The notes under the pieces: model-generated
Database searches by the model: none
What the model saw: only the letters and a program-made list of their open reading frames with translations
What the model was told of the DNA's origin: nothing
Translations under genes and position numbers: made by a program
Origin: Gemmatimonadota bacterium
Lineage (GTDB): Bacteria; Latescibacterota; UBA2968
Assembly: GCA_009838845.1 (NCBI GenBank)
Contig: VXRD01000052.1
Span: forward strand, 1 to 64,000
Length of the DNA: 64,000 nt
Direction of reading: 5' to 3'
Part shown: in pieces, positions 9,255 to 18,724 of the stretch
Position numbering within the stretch: the stretch's first letter is position 1
How the letters are laid out: each line of letters begins with the position of its first letter

Positions 9255-11543
9255 TTTTATATTTAGTGCTATACGCTGTGTTTGTGGTGACAGGCATCGC
9301 GTGCTGTCGCATGCTTGATATGTGAGTAATAGCGAGAGGGTTTGTGGTCGGGTTTTGAATGATAGAGTGAGGGGTACATTGAGACTGTCTATATAAACGG
9401 CAATGGCGCGCTCAGCAAAGGGGAATTGTAAATCCTCGGCTTGTGGATAGTCGATTTGGGTGATTTCGGCAATATCCGTATCCAGTGAGAGGCGCGTGGG
9501 GATCAAATAATCGTCGGTGGGATTAGATGCTTGAATATGCCAGCCTGAAGCGATAACCAGGCGTACGTTCACTTTGAGGGTATTCGCGCTATCGGGGGGC
9601 AAGGTTGTCGCGGACGCAGTGACGAGGCTATCGGGTGAAAGCGTTGCGATGGGAGAGGATGTCATCATTGTGCCGTGAATAAAGTGCAGGAGCGCGCCCG
9701 GCGTATTCTCTGCGAGGGGAGCAAAGCTGTTGGTGAGTGCGAGCGCGCGTTGGGCATACAAGGGGTTCTGTGTCAATGTCCGAAGTTCCCACAAAACGTG
9801 CAGGGCAACGGCATTGCCAGAAGGCAGGGCACTGTCGTAAAAGCTCTTGGTACGCACAATCATCTCATTTTGATTCTGCGTAAAAAAAAAGCCGCCACTA
9901 AGGGTATCCCAAAATGCGGTGTGCATTCGTTCTGAAAGCGATAGAGCGTCCTGGAGGTAGCGGGCAGAATGCGTTGCGCGGTAGAGATGGAGGAGGCCGT
10001 CGATTAAAAAAGCGTAATCTTCCTGATAGGCTTCGCCTTTGCGCTGTCCTTCGCGGTAGATGCGATACAGGTCGCCGTTTGCGTTGCGGAGATTGTCGCG
10101 GATAAAATCGGCGGCTTTTTGTGCGACCTTCAAGTATCCGGGATGACCGAGGACTTCATAGGCACGGGCATACGCCCCGATCATGAGGCCATTCCACGCT
10201 GTGATAATTTTGTCGTCGAGGAGGGGGCGGATGCGTTGGCTACGAGCGTTCAGTAGTTTTTCTTTAAGTGGAGACAGACGCGCGTGCAGGGTTGCGGTGT
10301 CAGTTTGATGGCGGACTGATAGCGCACTGTCTGTATCGGCTTTATAGATGACGCTGGCCGAACCTTCGGGCATGGGCGCGAGCGCGTAACACGAGAGAAA
10401 GAAGTCGGCATCTTTCTTGAGAGTTTGACGAATCTCTTGCTCTGTCCAAGTATAATACGCGCCTTCTTCTGCTTCGGTTTCTGCGTCAATAGCAGAGTAA
10501 AATCCGCCTTTAGAGTCTGTCATTTCACGTGAGACAAAGTCCAGAATTTCCTCTGCCGCAATGCGATAGGCCGTTTTATTGGTGATCTGATAAGCACGGA
10601 GAAAGTTGTGGGTAAGGAGGGCCTGGTTGTAGAGCATTTTTTCAAAGTGCGGCACGCGCCATTGTGCATCTGTCGCATAGCGATGAAAACCACCTCCGAG
10701 GTGATCGCGGATGCCGCCCAGTGCTATGTGATCCAGTGTTTGCCCGACCATAGCGAGATATTTTGCCTGAGGATTTTGCCGATATGCCGTCAGTAACAGG
10801 TTGAGCGCGTGATCGGGTGGAAATTTTGGGGCTGTGCCCAAACCGCCGTTGACGGGATCAAAGCGATTTTCTATGTGGTCAATCGCCTTGCCAATCAGGT
10901 CTCTTTCCACTTTCTCTGAAGCGGTGCCTGTCGTGTGAATGCGCGCGATGGATTGCGATATCTGATCGGCCTGCTTTTCGAGTTCCTGTCTCTTTTCCTG
11001 CCAGGCAACATGCAGTGCTTGAATCACGCGCGGAAAGCCCGGACGCCCATGCGAATCTTCGGGAGGAAAGTACGTACCGGCAAAAAAGGGTTTGAGATCT
11101 GGCGTGAGAAAAACAGAGTTGGGCCATCCGCCGTGCCCGGTCATGAGTTGGGTAGCCGTCATGTAAATTTCGTCGATATCGGGACGTTCTTCTCGGTCAA
11201 CCTTGATGTTGACAAAAAACTGATTCATTAAGTGGGCAATATCCGGATCTGAAAATACCAGCCGTTCCATGACATGGCACCAATAGCAACTCGAATATCC
11301 CACGGATAGAAAAATCGGTTTGTCCTCACGACGCGCTTTTGCGAGTGCTTCTTCACCCCAGGGATACCAATCAACGGGATTGTGTGCATGAAGGCGCAAA
11401 TAGGGACTGAGTTCTCGGCTGAGGCGATTTTGCGTGGGGGTGGGGGCGGAGGGATTTTTTGAAGAATAAACACCCCACCAATAACCCGCAGCAATAGCGA
11501 GAAGAATGATGGGGATGAATAGGAGGCGTTTGGCGATTGCCAT
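9252..11543 (-). CDS. Membrane-anchored DUF255 thioredoxin-like protein with C-terminal DsbD-N-like domain
   Basis: A 763-residue protein of the YyaL/SPATA20 (DUF255) family. A single hydrophobic segment (about 6-26) anchors it with the bulk outside the cytoplasm. Residues 37-200 form the thioredoxin-like DUF255 domain with CYWC (86-89) and the family's [14 protein letters not shown] and GGWPNSVFL stretches. The middle is a six-hairpin-glycosidase-like alpha barrel. The last about 110 residues ([18 protein letters not shown] onwards) resemble the N-terminal domain of DsbD, a redox-partner module. The fusion suggests extracytoplasmic thiol-disulfide exchange, but the biological role of this family is poorly known. 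It lies 12 bases after the DegT gene, probably in one operon. Confidence 0.85.
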   Translation of the reverse strand: MAIAKRLLFIPIILLAIAAGYWWGVYSSKNPSAPTPTQNRLSRELSPYLRLHAHNPVDWYPWGEEALAKARREDKPIFLSVGYSSCYWCHVMERLVFSDPDIAHLMNQFFVNIKVDREERPDIDEIYMTATQLMTGHGGWPNSVFLTPDLKPFFAGTYFPPEDSHGRPGFPRVIQALHVAWQEKRQELEKQADQISQSIARIHTTGTASEKVERDLIGKAIDHIENRFDPVNGGLGTAPKFPPDHALNLLLTAYRQNPQAKYLAMVGQTLDHIALGGIRDHLGGGFHRYATDAQWRVPHFEKMLYNQALLTHNFLRAYQITNKTAYRIAAEEILDFVSREMTDSKGGFYSAIDAETEAEEGAYYTWTEQEIRQTLKKDADFFLSCYALAPMPEGSASVIYKADTDSALSVRHQTDTATLHARLSPLKEKLLNARSQRIRPLLDDKIITAWNGLMIGAYARAYEVLGHPGYLKVAQKAADFIRDNLRNANGDLYRIYREGQRKGEAYQEDYAFLIDGLLHLYRATHSARYLQDALSLSERMHTAFWDTLSGGFFFTQNQNEMIVRTKSFYDSALPSGNAVALHVLWELRTLTQNPLYAQRALALTNSFAPLAENTPGALLHFIHGTMMTSSPIATLSPDSLVTASATTLPPDSANTLKVNVRLVIASGWHIQASNPTDDYLIPTRLSLDTDIAEITQIDYPQAEDLQFPFAERAIAVYIDSLNVPLTLSFKTRPQTLSLLLTYQACDSTRCLSPQTQRIALNIK

Positions 11544-11555
11544 GTCATAAGCCTC

Positions 11556-12788
11556 TCAAGCAGCAAACGCGCGTTTGATTTTGGCGACAGCTGTTAAAAT
11601 ATCGTCCATATCTTCCCGTTCTCCCAGCAGCATATTTTGCAAGAACCAGACACTGGAGGCGCATATTGCTTCCACATGGGGACACGGCAAACGGCGAATC
11701 AGGTGTGGATGTCTGTCCATCACGGTTTTGAGGCCGCCTTCATCGGTTAAGGGCCGCTGATAGCCCGGCGTGCAGGGAATGCCTTCGGCCTGTAAAGCCG
11801 CGATAAATTCGTCGCGTATTTTCCCTCCAAATGCCTCGCTGTTGTAGCGCATCATATACAGATGATAGCCGTGCTGCGTGACCCAGGGATGCCATCGGGG
11901 TGGTTCCAGTCCGCCAATTTCGTCCAGGCCCTTGCTGAGATAAGCCGCATTTTTATTGCGTAAGTCGATTTGAGGTTCGAGTTTGGGGAGCCGTTTTAAC
12001 AGAATGCCTGCCAGATACTCAGAGGTGCGATAATTCCAACCCAGGCGGGGATATTCCCATCGCTCACCTCCAGGTCGCCGCCCTACATCTCGGAATGCCC
12101 ATGCCCGATCTCTAAGGTCTCGATCATTGGTGAGAAGACACCCGCCTTCGCCCGAGGTCAAGTTTTTGCTCGACTGAAAGCTGAATGCGCCCACATGGCC
12201 TAAAGAACCTACTTTGCGGCCTTTGTGCTCGGCGCCGTGCGCTTGAGCGCAGTCTTCGATGACTTTGAGGTTGTGTTTACTCGCAATGTCATTGAGTGCA
12301 TCCATATCGGCCGGGTGTCCCCCCAGGTGAACGGGAAGGAGCGCAACGGTCTGATCTGTGATGGCAGCTTCGACAGCTTCTGGCGACATGGTAAAACTCA
12401 CCGGATCAATATCGACCAGAGCCAGAGAGCACCGCACCGAGAGGGGCGCACTTGCAGTCGCAATAAAAGTGTAATTGGGAATGATGACTTCGCCGCCATC
12501 GACGAGGCCATCGAGGTCGAGTGCGGCGGATAATCCAGCCGCAATAGATGTGGTACCGCTGGGCATCATCACGCCATAAGCCGCATCGCAATAGGCGGCA
12601 AATGCCTGACCAAAGCGGTGCCCCACAGGTGCGGGGAGACCTTCGGTTTGATCGAGATAGACTTCTTTGAGGATGGGAACGATTTCTTCTTCCCATTCTC
12701 GTTCTGTGTTATCCGGCCATGTCGGCCACTGCGACGCTTCGGTATCGCGCACGGGAACACCACCATCTATTGCGAGTGTTTCTGACAT
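11556..12788 (-). CDS. DegT/DnrJ/EryC1/StrS family aminotransferase
   Basis: A 410-residue PLP-dependent sugar aminotransferase-like protein. The PLP lysine is Lys208 in SFQSSKNLTSGEGG, and the cofactor-binding Asp lies in VIEDCAQAHG (about 179). Family members transaminate keto-sugar nucleotides or make aminodeoxy scyllo-inosose. The start has an AAGGAG-like site (complement of agctcctt) upstream. No nucleotide-sugar synthesis gene is adjacent, so the substrate cannot be named. Close homologues without sugar context are frequent in this kind of genome. Confidence 0.88.
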   Translation of the reverse strand: MSETLAIDGGVPVRDTEASQWPTWPDNTEREWEEEIVPILKEVYLDQTEGLPAPVGHRFGQAFAAYCDAAYGVMMPSGTTSIAAGLSAALDLDGLVDGGEVIIPNYTFIATASAPLSVRCSLALVDIDPVSFTMSPEAVEAAITDQTVALLPVHLGGHPADMDALNDIASKHNLKVIEDCAQAHGAEHKGRKVGSLGHVGAFSFQSSKNLTSGEGGCLLTNDRDLRDRAWAFRDVGRRPGGERWEYPRLGWNYRTSEYLAGILLKRLPKLEPQIDLRNKNAAYLSKGLDEIGGLEPPRWHPWVTQHGYHLYMMRYNSEAFGGKIRDEFIAALQAEGIPCTPGYQRPLTDEGGLKTVMDRHPHLIRRLPCPHVEAICASSVWFLQNMLLGEREDMDDILTAVAKIKRAFAA

Positions 12789-12814
12789 GTAAAGCTCCTT
12801 AGTTGGGCAGTGGA

Positions 12815-12838
12815 GACTACGCGCCTTGACCCGTAGTC
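12815..12838. promoter_or_regulatory. Inverted repeat between divergent genes, possible operator
   Basis: GACTACG (12815-12821) and CGTAGTC (12832-12838) form a perfect 7-bp inverted repeat with a 10-base spacer in the 136-base region between the divergent DegT and FAD-oxidoreductase genes. No T run follows, so a regulator-binding site is as likely as an RNA hairpin. Confidence 0.35.
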
Positions 12839-12924
12839 AGGCGGGATGTATATTTAATTTGCAATCCAATTCAAGGTACGATTTATAGATTGATTGTCAA
12901 GTTATCAAGAGAGGATGATTGACG

Positions 12925-15786
12925 ATGAACCTCGCAGGAATGTTGATGCAAAAAGTTGAGGGCGAAGTCCGTTTTGATAAGATGTCGCGCATTCTTTACA
13001 GCACTGATGCAAGCATGTATCAAATTGAACCCGTTGGCGTTGTTTTGCCCAAACACCAGCAGGATGTTTTGCATGTCATCAATCTCGCCAATGAACACGA
13101 GGCCCCGATCATTCCCCGAGGCGGTGGCACCGGGCTTGCCGGCGGCGTGGTGGGAAGCGGTATTGTGATGGATATGTCGAAATACATGAATCGCATTCTC
13201 GACTTCAATGCCGAAGAAGGTTGGGTCAGGGTCGAGCCTGGCGTGATACTCGATGAACTCAATGCATTTCTCAAACCGCACGGATTGCAATTTGCGCCCG
13301 ATGTGGCGACCAGCAGCCGCGCGACAATCGGGGGTATGGTGGCCAATAATTCTGCGGGCGCGCATTCGGTTATTTACGGTAAGACCATAGATCACGTTTT
13401 AGAACTCGATTTGGTCTTGTCCGATGGTACAGAAATAATGGTGGGGGAGTTAGACGAGCCTGCTGTGCAACAAAAATGCGAGCAACAAGACCTCGAAGGT
13501 CAGACGTATCGGGAGGTAATCCGCATAGCGAGAGAGAATGCGGAAGAAATTGAGCGGCGATATCCCAAAATTTTGCGGCGAGTCGGCGGATACAATCTCG
13601 ATGAATTTATCAAAAAACAACCTTTTAATCTCGCGCGCATGGTCATTGGGTCTGAGGGGACTCTGGCGACCGTTGTCGGGGCAAAGCTCAAGGTAATTCC
13701 ACTGCCGCAGGCAAAGGCGCTGGGCATTGTTCAATTTAACGACCTGATTGCGTCTATGAAGGCTGTTGCGCCGATTTTAGAAACGGCTCCGGCCGCAGTA
13801 GAGCTGATAGATAAGATGATTCTCGATCAGACCAAAGGTTCTATGGAACTGTCCAGAATGCGTTCGTGGGTACAGGGGGATCCAGAAGCTGTGCTGGCGG
13901 TTGAATACTACGGAGATTCAGTAGGTGAACTGGCCTCTAAGCTGGACGAACTCGAAGCGCTGTTGGGCAATCAGAATCTCGAATATACTTTTTCTCGTGC
14001 TGTTTCCGATGCCGAACAGGCCAATGTTTGGAATGTGCGCAAGGCAGGGCTGGGTTTGCTCATGGGCGTAAAAGGCGATTCCAAACCCATTGCTTTTGTC
14101 GAAGACGCCGCGGTTCCACCGGAAAGGCTACCCGATTATATTTCCGAGTTTGGCGCGCTGGTGAAATCTCTCAACACGCGTGCGGGTTATTATGCACACG
14201 CCAGTGTGGGTTTGCTACACGTTCGGCCGATGGTCAATCTCAAAGAGGCCGACGAGATCGCCAAAATGCGATTTATCGCTGAATCTGTACGCGATCTGGT
14301 AATGAAATACGGCGGTGCAGTGAGCGGAGAACACGGCGATGGCCTGGTTCGGAGTTGTTGGAACGAAACGTTCTTTGGCACGACGCTTTACGAGGCTTTT
14401 CGGGAGGTCAAACGCGCTTTTGACCCCAAAGGGCTGATGAATCCCGGCAAAATTGTCGATGCGCCGATGATGACCGAAAATTTGCGTTATGGGGCAGATT
14501 ATCGCACGCACGAGATAAATACCCACTTCGATTTTTCTGCCGATGGGGGATTTCACCGCGCTGTTGAAATGTGCAATGGAGTGGGTGAGTGTCGCAAAAA
14601 GCTGGTGGGCACGATGTGTCCGTCTTATATGGCAACGCTGGAAGAAGAACATTCGACGCGCGGGCGGGCAAACGCGCTTCGAGCGGCGATTTCGGGACGG
14701 TGGGAAGGCGGGCTTACGGATCATCGCATCAATGATGTGCTCGCGCTTTGTCTGGAATGTAAGGCATGCAAAGCCGAGTGCCCATCCAATGTGGATATGG
14801 CAAAAATTAAGTATGAATTTAAGGCGCATTATTACGCCAAACACGGACGGCCATTGCGATCTCTTTTATTTGGCAATGTGGAATTGATGGGCAAACTCGG
14901 ATGCCTCGTTGCCCCCCTTGCCAATCGTCTGTCCAGGACGGGTATTTCAAAGTGGATGATGAAACGCCTCGGGATCGCGCCTGCGCGGTCACTGCCGCCA
15001 TTTGCTCGTCAGACATTTACACACTGGTTCGCCAGTCGCAATGCGCCTTCAAAAAATAAACGCGTTGTGTTTTTTGCCGATACGTATATGATCTACAACT
15101 ATCCCGAAATTGGCAAGGCAGCCACGGCCTTGTTTGAAGCAGCGGGTTATGAGGTGATTTTGGCCGTAAAGCGATGTTGTGGCCGGCCGATGCTTTCGAG
15201 CGGTTATATCGACCGCGTAAAAGAAAACGCCCTGTTTAATATTGAAAATCTCTATCAATATACCGAGCAGGGGTATCCCATTGTGGGATTTGAACCGTCG
15301 TGTGTCTCGATGTTCACGGATGAATACGGCGATTTAATTGACGATCCGCGCGTGCGTGCCGTAGCCGACAATATTTATACCTTCGAAGCATTTGTGCAGA
15401 CGTTTTCCGAACGGGGTGAATTTTCCGTGCCATTTACCGATCTGAAAAAAGACATCTTGCTCCACGGCCACTGCCACCAGAAGGCTCTTTGGGGGATAGG
15501 ACCGTCTGAGGCTGCGTTGGGAATGCCCGAGGGCTTTTCCGTGACGCCCATTCAGTCGGGTTGTTGCGGCATGGCGGGTTCTTTCGGCTATGAAGCCGAG
15601 CACTACGACGTATCGCTCAAAGTGGGCGAGTCGCGGCTGCTTCAGGTGGTTCGCGACGCAGATGACACAACCGAGATTGCCGCAGCGGGGTTGTCGTGCA
15701 GGCAGCAGATTGCACACGCTACAGGTCGCACTGCCCGTCATCCCGCTGAGGTATTAGCAGACGCCCTGGATAAGGGCGATGGGTAA
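12925..15786 (+). CDS. GlcD-GlcF fusion: FAD-binding and Fe-S oxidoreductase
   Basis: A 953-residue flavoprotein joining an FAD-binding oxidase of the D-lactate/glycolate type (residues 1 to about 530) to an Fe-S region. The FAD site shows PRGGGTGLAGG (about 68-78). The Fe-S region has MCPSYM after an upstream Cys group, then CLECKACKAECP, and two CCG motifs (KRCCGRPM, SGCCGMAG) typical of GlcF/GlpC/HdrB-like subunits. Such enzymes oxidise 2-hydroxy acids and pass electrons to the quinone pool or another carrier. I prefer the ATG at 12925, 9 bases after AGAGAGG, to the TTG at 12919. It overlaps the acylphosphatase gene by 8 bases. Substrate unknown. Confidence 0.9.
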   Translation: MNLAGMLMQKVEGEVRFDKMSRILYSTDASMYQIEPVGVVLPKHQQDVLHVINLANEHEAPIIPRGGGTGLAGGVVGSGIVMDMSKYMNRILDFNAEEGWVRVEPGVILDELNAFLKPHGLQFAPDVATSSRATIGGMVANNSAGAHSVIYGKTIDHVLELDLVLSDGTEIMVGELDEPAVQQKCEQQDLEGQTYREVIRIARENAEEIERRYPKILRRVGGYNLDEFIKKQPFNLARMVIGSEGTLATVVGAKLKVIPLPQAKALGIVQFNDLIASMKAVAPILETAPAAVELIDKMILDQTKGSMELSRMRSWVQGDPEAVLAVEYYGDSVGELASKLDELEALLGNQNLEYTFSRAVSDAEQANVWNVRKAGLGLLMGVKGDSKPIAFVEDAAVPPERLPDYISEFGALVKSLNTRAGYYAHASVGLLHVRPMVNLKEADEIAKMRFIAESVRDLVMKYGGAVSGEHGDGLVRSCWNETFFGTTLYEAFREVKRAFDPKGLMNPGKIVDAPMMTENLRYGADYRTHEINTHFDFSADGGFHRAVEMCNGVGECRKKLVGTMCPSYMATLEEEHSTRGRANALRAAISGRWEGGLTDHRINDVLALCLECKACKAECPSNVDMAKIKYEFKAHYYAKHGRPLRSLLFGNVELMGKLGCLVAPLANRLSRTGISKWMMKRLGIAPARSLPPFARQTFTHWFASRNAPSKNKRVVFFADTYMIYNYPEIGKAATALFEAAGYEVILAVKRCCGRPMLSSGYIDRVKENALFNIENLYQYTEQGYPIVGFEPSCVSMFTDEYGDLIDDPRVRAVADNIYTFEAFVQTFSERGEFSVPFTDLKKDILLHGHCHQKALWGIGPSEAALGMPEGFSVTPIQSGCCGMAGSFGYEAEHYDVSLKVGESRLLQVVRDADDTTEIAAAGLSCRQQIAHATGRTARHPAEVLADALDKGDG

Positions 15787-16063
15787 TATCAAGCGCATTC
15801 GCGTGATAATCAGCGGACGGGTTCAGGGCGTTGGGTTCCGCTATTTCACACAGCGAGAAGGCGAGCGCCACGGGCTGGTCGGATGGGTAAAAAATTTATC
15901 CAATGGCGATGTTGAGGCTGAAGCAGAGGGGGATGAAGCTCACGTTGATGCATTTGTAGAAGTGATAAGACGAGGACCTCCTGCGTCTCGCGTCCTGGAT
16001 TTTAAGATCGCCGAGATACCTGCGAACCACAGGGATGCTGCGTTTGATATAACGTTTTTTTAA
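15779..16063 (+). CDS. acyP: Acylphosphatase
   Basis: A 94-residue acylphosphatase, which hydrolyses acyl phosphates. The signature is complete: RVIISGRVQGVGFR (about 8-21, with the phosphate-binding loop and catalytic Arg) and GWVKNLSNGDVEAEAEG with the catalytic Asn. Length is normal. It begins inside the end of the preceding oxidoreductase (8-base overlap) and lies 21 bases before apt. Confidence 0.93.
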   Translation: MGNIKRIRVIISGRVQGVGFRYFTQREGERHGLVGWVKNLSNGDVEAEAEGDEAHVDAFVEVIRRGPPASRVLDFKIAEIPANHRDAAFDITFF

Positions 16064-16084
16064 TAAATTTTAGGGGAGAAAATA

Positions 16085-16597
16085 GTGGACTTAAAAGAAT
16101 TTATTCGCGAGGTGCCGGACTTTCCCAAAGCGGGTATCTTGTTCAAAGATATTACGACTCTGATTGCCGATGCGGACGCGCTTCGCGCATCGATAGAAAA
16201 ACTCGCACAACCCTATCGCAATGGGGCTGTCGATCTCGTTGTGGGAATTGAGTCGCGTGGATTTATTTTTGGTACCGCACTCGCGCGAGAACTCGGTGTG
16301 GGCTTTGTGCCGATCCGCAAACCCGGCAAGCTACCGGCAGACGCGATCTCTGCGGAATACGAATTGGAATACGGAACAGATAAGATTGAGATCCATACAG
16401 ACGCAATCGCCAAAGGACAAAAGGTCGCTATTGTGGATGATTTACTCGCAACTGGTGGCACAATGGCTGCTGCGTGTCAGCTCGTATCTGAACTCAAAGG
16501 GAAAATCGTCGGTATCTCTTTTGTCATTGAGCTGGACTTTTTAAACGGACGAGAAAAACTCGAAAATTGGCCCATTCACACGCTGATTCACTATTGA
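16085..16597 (+). CDS. apt: Adenine phosphoribosyltransferase
   Basis: A 170-residue purine-salvage enzyme (adenine plus PRPP to AMP). It has the FPKAGILFKDITTL N-terminal stretch, the GIESRGFIFG motif, the KPGKLP loop, and the PRPP-binding signature VAIVDDLLATGGTM. The start is GTG at 16085 after GGGGAG; there is no in-frame ATG nearby, and the N-terminus aligns well with family members from this codon. Confidence 0.95.
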   Translation: MDLKEFIREVPDFPKAGILFKDITTLIADADALRASIEKLAQPYRNGAVDLVVGIESRGFIFGTALARELGVGFVPIRKPGKLPADAISAEYELEYGTDKIEIHTDAIAKGQKVAIVDDLLATGGTMAAACQLVSELKGKIVGISFVIELDFLNGREKLENWPIHTLIHY

Positions 16598-16605
16598 TAT
16601 TATGT

Positions 16606-16678
16606 GCCCCTGTAGCTCAGAGGATAGAGTAGCGGATTCCTAATCCGTTGGCCGCAGGTTCGAGTCCTGCCAGGGGCA
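16606..16678 (+). tRNA. tRNA-Arg (anticodon CCT)
   Basis: A full cloverleaf can be drawn: acceptor GCCCCTG/CAGGGGC, D stem GCTC/GAGT, anticodon stem GCGGA/TCCGT with loop TTCCTAA (anticodon CCT at 16639-16641) and T arm GCAGG-TTCGAGT-CCTGC. CCA is not encoded. It sits 8 bases after apt and is immediately followed by the accessory island; tRNA 3' ends are common integration sites, but I found no second copy of its 3' end inside the window. Confidence 0.95.
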
Positions 16679-16717
16679 CTTAAAAAAATACATGTCCACA
16701 CAGCTAAGGATTGACAG

Positions 16718-17842
16718 ATGAAACGCGTTCTGACCATCTCCAAATTTGATCCAAACGAGAAAGCGTGCGATCATGCGCGACATCAAATGGAACAGGAATT
16801 TCAGGAGCGTGTCGTAAAGATAGAGCCTCCAAAACGTCACTTCGTATTTCTGATTGCACCTGACGGTTCTATGCTCGGCCTTGATGAAAGTAACGAACTC
16901 GCCTTGCACGACGAAGCCGACGATCGTGTGATCTGGGATCGCACACCAGAAGGCATAAAGCACGTGGCAACCGGTAAAGATGTATCCACAGATATCGATG
17001 AGGATGTCTGCACATTGTCTGTCGGTTCAGACGAGATGACCTTCACCACCTATCACGGCCCTGAAAAATTGCCGTCTGAATATCTCGAACACTTAAAGCG
17101 CGAAGGGTGGGTCTGTCTGACCTGTATTCTGCCGCCAGACATTTTAGAAGATATGGAACGCGTCGCCGGTACAGATCGTTACGAACACCTGGAAATGAAC
17201 ACCGACATACCCAGGATCTGTCAGAGTGTCTCTGTTGCCAGAGCAACCATTGAGCCCATCTCCATTTGGTTGGCCAGGCAGTATATGGGATCCCCCGATT
17301 TACACCTCTCGCATCCACCCGGTTTTAGAATCGAGTACCCGGATGATGGCAAAAGAAAACTGGGCGGTTGGCACTCTGATTTTCCCTATTCGGCGTCAAC
17401 CGGTGGCAATGAGCCTCCCGACAGAAAGGGCCCCATTAAGGCCATGCAACGCAATGTCTGTGTGTCTGACTTTACCAAGATTCGCGGTGCAACAGCATTT
17501 AAACTGGGCTCACATCTATCAGACACACCCCCACCACCAGAGTGGAACGACACACAAGCGAGTCGCTTTCCCTATCACGGCCCTGAAGTCGATGTGATAG
17601 AAGCGCCCGGTGGTAGCGTCATCCTCTACGATGCCAGGATGTGGCATCGAGCAGGCATCAACCGCAGCCAGCAGAAAAGAGCTGCAATGCTACAATCGTT
17701 CCAAGCACCAGATGTTCTACCCAAAAACGACACCACAGCCACGTATGAACGCCTCGTGGAGAGTCCCATTTTCAATGAACTAAATGATAGAGAACAGAAG
17801 GATATAACAGCACTGCTGACCAACAAGCCAACAATCGCCTGA
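16718..17842 (+). CDS. PhyH-like Fe(II)/2-oxoglutarate dioxygenase with extra N-terminal domain
   Basis: A 374-residue protein whose second half (about 115-335) looks like a phytanoyl-CoA-dioxygenase-type oxygenase: HxD metal ligands in GWHSDF (His219, Asp221), a distal His in MWHRAG (His310), and a downstream Arg likely to bind 2-oxoglutarate. The first 110 residues are an additional domain I do not recognise, with a strand-rich stretch HFVFLIAPDGSMLGLD. AAGGA lies 8 bases before the start. First gene of the island; the TIM-barrel gene follows 40 bases later. Substrate unknown. Confidence 0.72.
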   Translation: MKRVLTISKFDPNEKACDHARHQMEQEFQERVVKIEPPKRHFVFLIAPDGSMLGLDESNELALHDEADDRVIWDRTPEGIKHVATGKDVSTDIDEDVCTLSVGSDEMTFTTYHGPEKLPSEYLEHLKREGWVCLTCILPPDILEDMERVAGTDRYEHLEMNTDIPRICQSVSVARATIEPISIWLARQYMGSPDLHLSHPPGFRIEYPDDGKRKLGGWHSDFPYSASTGGNEPPDRKGPIKAMQRNVCVSDFTKIRGATAFKLGSHLSDTPPPPEWNDTQASRFPYHGPEVDVIEAPGGSVILYDARMWHRAGINRSQQKRAAMLQSFQAPDVLPKNDTTATYERLVESPIFNELNDREQKDITALLTNKPTIA

Positions 17843-17881
17843 GGTTATTATACTTCAGGACAAACAATCTAAGGACATGCC

Positions 17882-18715
17882 ATGCAAGTAGGAATAATGT
17901 CAGGTACCTTCGCCCGACCCTCTCTTGAGGAATCACTCGATACCATACTTGAGCACGACCTCAGGCATCTTCAATTCAATCTGGGAACACTCAATGTGGA
18001 AGGTTCGCTATCTGATAAACTCGCCAAAGCACCTGTAGCGCGAGCCGAAATCGAAAAACGTGGCATGGTCATCTCTGCTCTGGGTGGCCCAGCCAATATG
18101 GTTGACCCTAACGAAGAAAAGCGTCAAGAAGCGATCGAGCGCCTCAAATCGCTCATCGGGACGTGTGACGCAATAGGCACCTCAGTAATCGCCACCTGCA
18201 CTGGCTCTCGCGATCCCGAAAACATGTGGAAGAAACATCCAGACAATGAATCCGACGAAGCCTGGCAGGTCCTCCTCAGTACTTTAGAACAGGTTCTACC
18301 CGTTGCCGAAGCAGCTGGCGTCACCATCGCCTTTGAACCCGAGATAAACAATGTCGCCAGCACCGTGCATAAAAGCCGAAAACTGATTGACGAAGTGCGT
18401 TCACCAAATCTGAAAGTTGTGATGGATGCGGCCAACATTTTTGGCGCAAATGATTTGCCTCGTATGAAGGAGGTCTTAGACGAGGCTTTCGATCTTTTAG
18501 GTGATCACATTGCCATTGCCCATGGCAAGGATCTTGATCACGGCGGCGATGCAGGGCATCTTGCCGCAGGCACCGGCAAACTCGATTACGCGCATTACGT
18601 CTCGTTACTCTGTGCACTTCCCTTCGACGTGTCGGTCATTCTGCATGGTCTCAAAGAAGATCAGGTAGATGAAAGTGTGGCGATGCTCCGAGGCCATGCC
18701 GCAGCACATCAATAA
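17882..18715 (+). CDS. Sugar phosphate isomerase/epimerase-like TIM-barrel protein
   Basis: A 277-residue xylose-isomerase-like TIM barrel. Candidate metal ligands lie at the expected strand ends: Glu in FEPEINN, Asp in VVMDAANIFG, His in AIAHGKD. Family members interconvert keto and aldo sugars or sugar acids (hydroxypyruvate isomerase, tagatose epimerase and relatives). Since a four-carbon acid sugar kinase and a class II aldolase lie in the same island (31585, 32864), an OtnI-like isomerase role is a reasonable guess, but residues do not decide it. It ends 9 bases before a Gfo/Idh pseudogene, a common partner of such barrels. Confidence 0.78.
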   Translation: MQVGIMSGTFARPSLEESLDTILEHDLRHLQFNLGTLNVEGSLSDKLAKAPVARAEIEKRGMVISALGGPANMVDPNEEKRQEAIERLKSLIGTCDAIGTSVIATCTGSRDPENMWKKHPDNESDEAWQVLLSTLEQVLPVAEAAGVTIAFEPEINNVASTVHKSRKLIDEVRSPNLKVVMDAANIFGANDLPRMKEVLDEAFDLLGDHIAIAHGKDLDHGGDAGHLAAGTGKLDYAHYVSLLCALPFDVSVILHGLKEDQVDESVAMLRGHAAAHQ

Positions 18716-18724
18716 GAAAAATAT

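Noticed and set aside
16640-16963. Minus-strand 107-codon frame across the tRNA
   Set aside because: It reads through the tRNA gene and the start of a supported gene; no evidence for coding.
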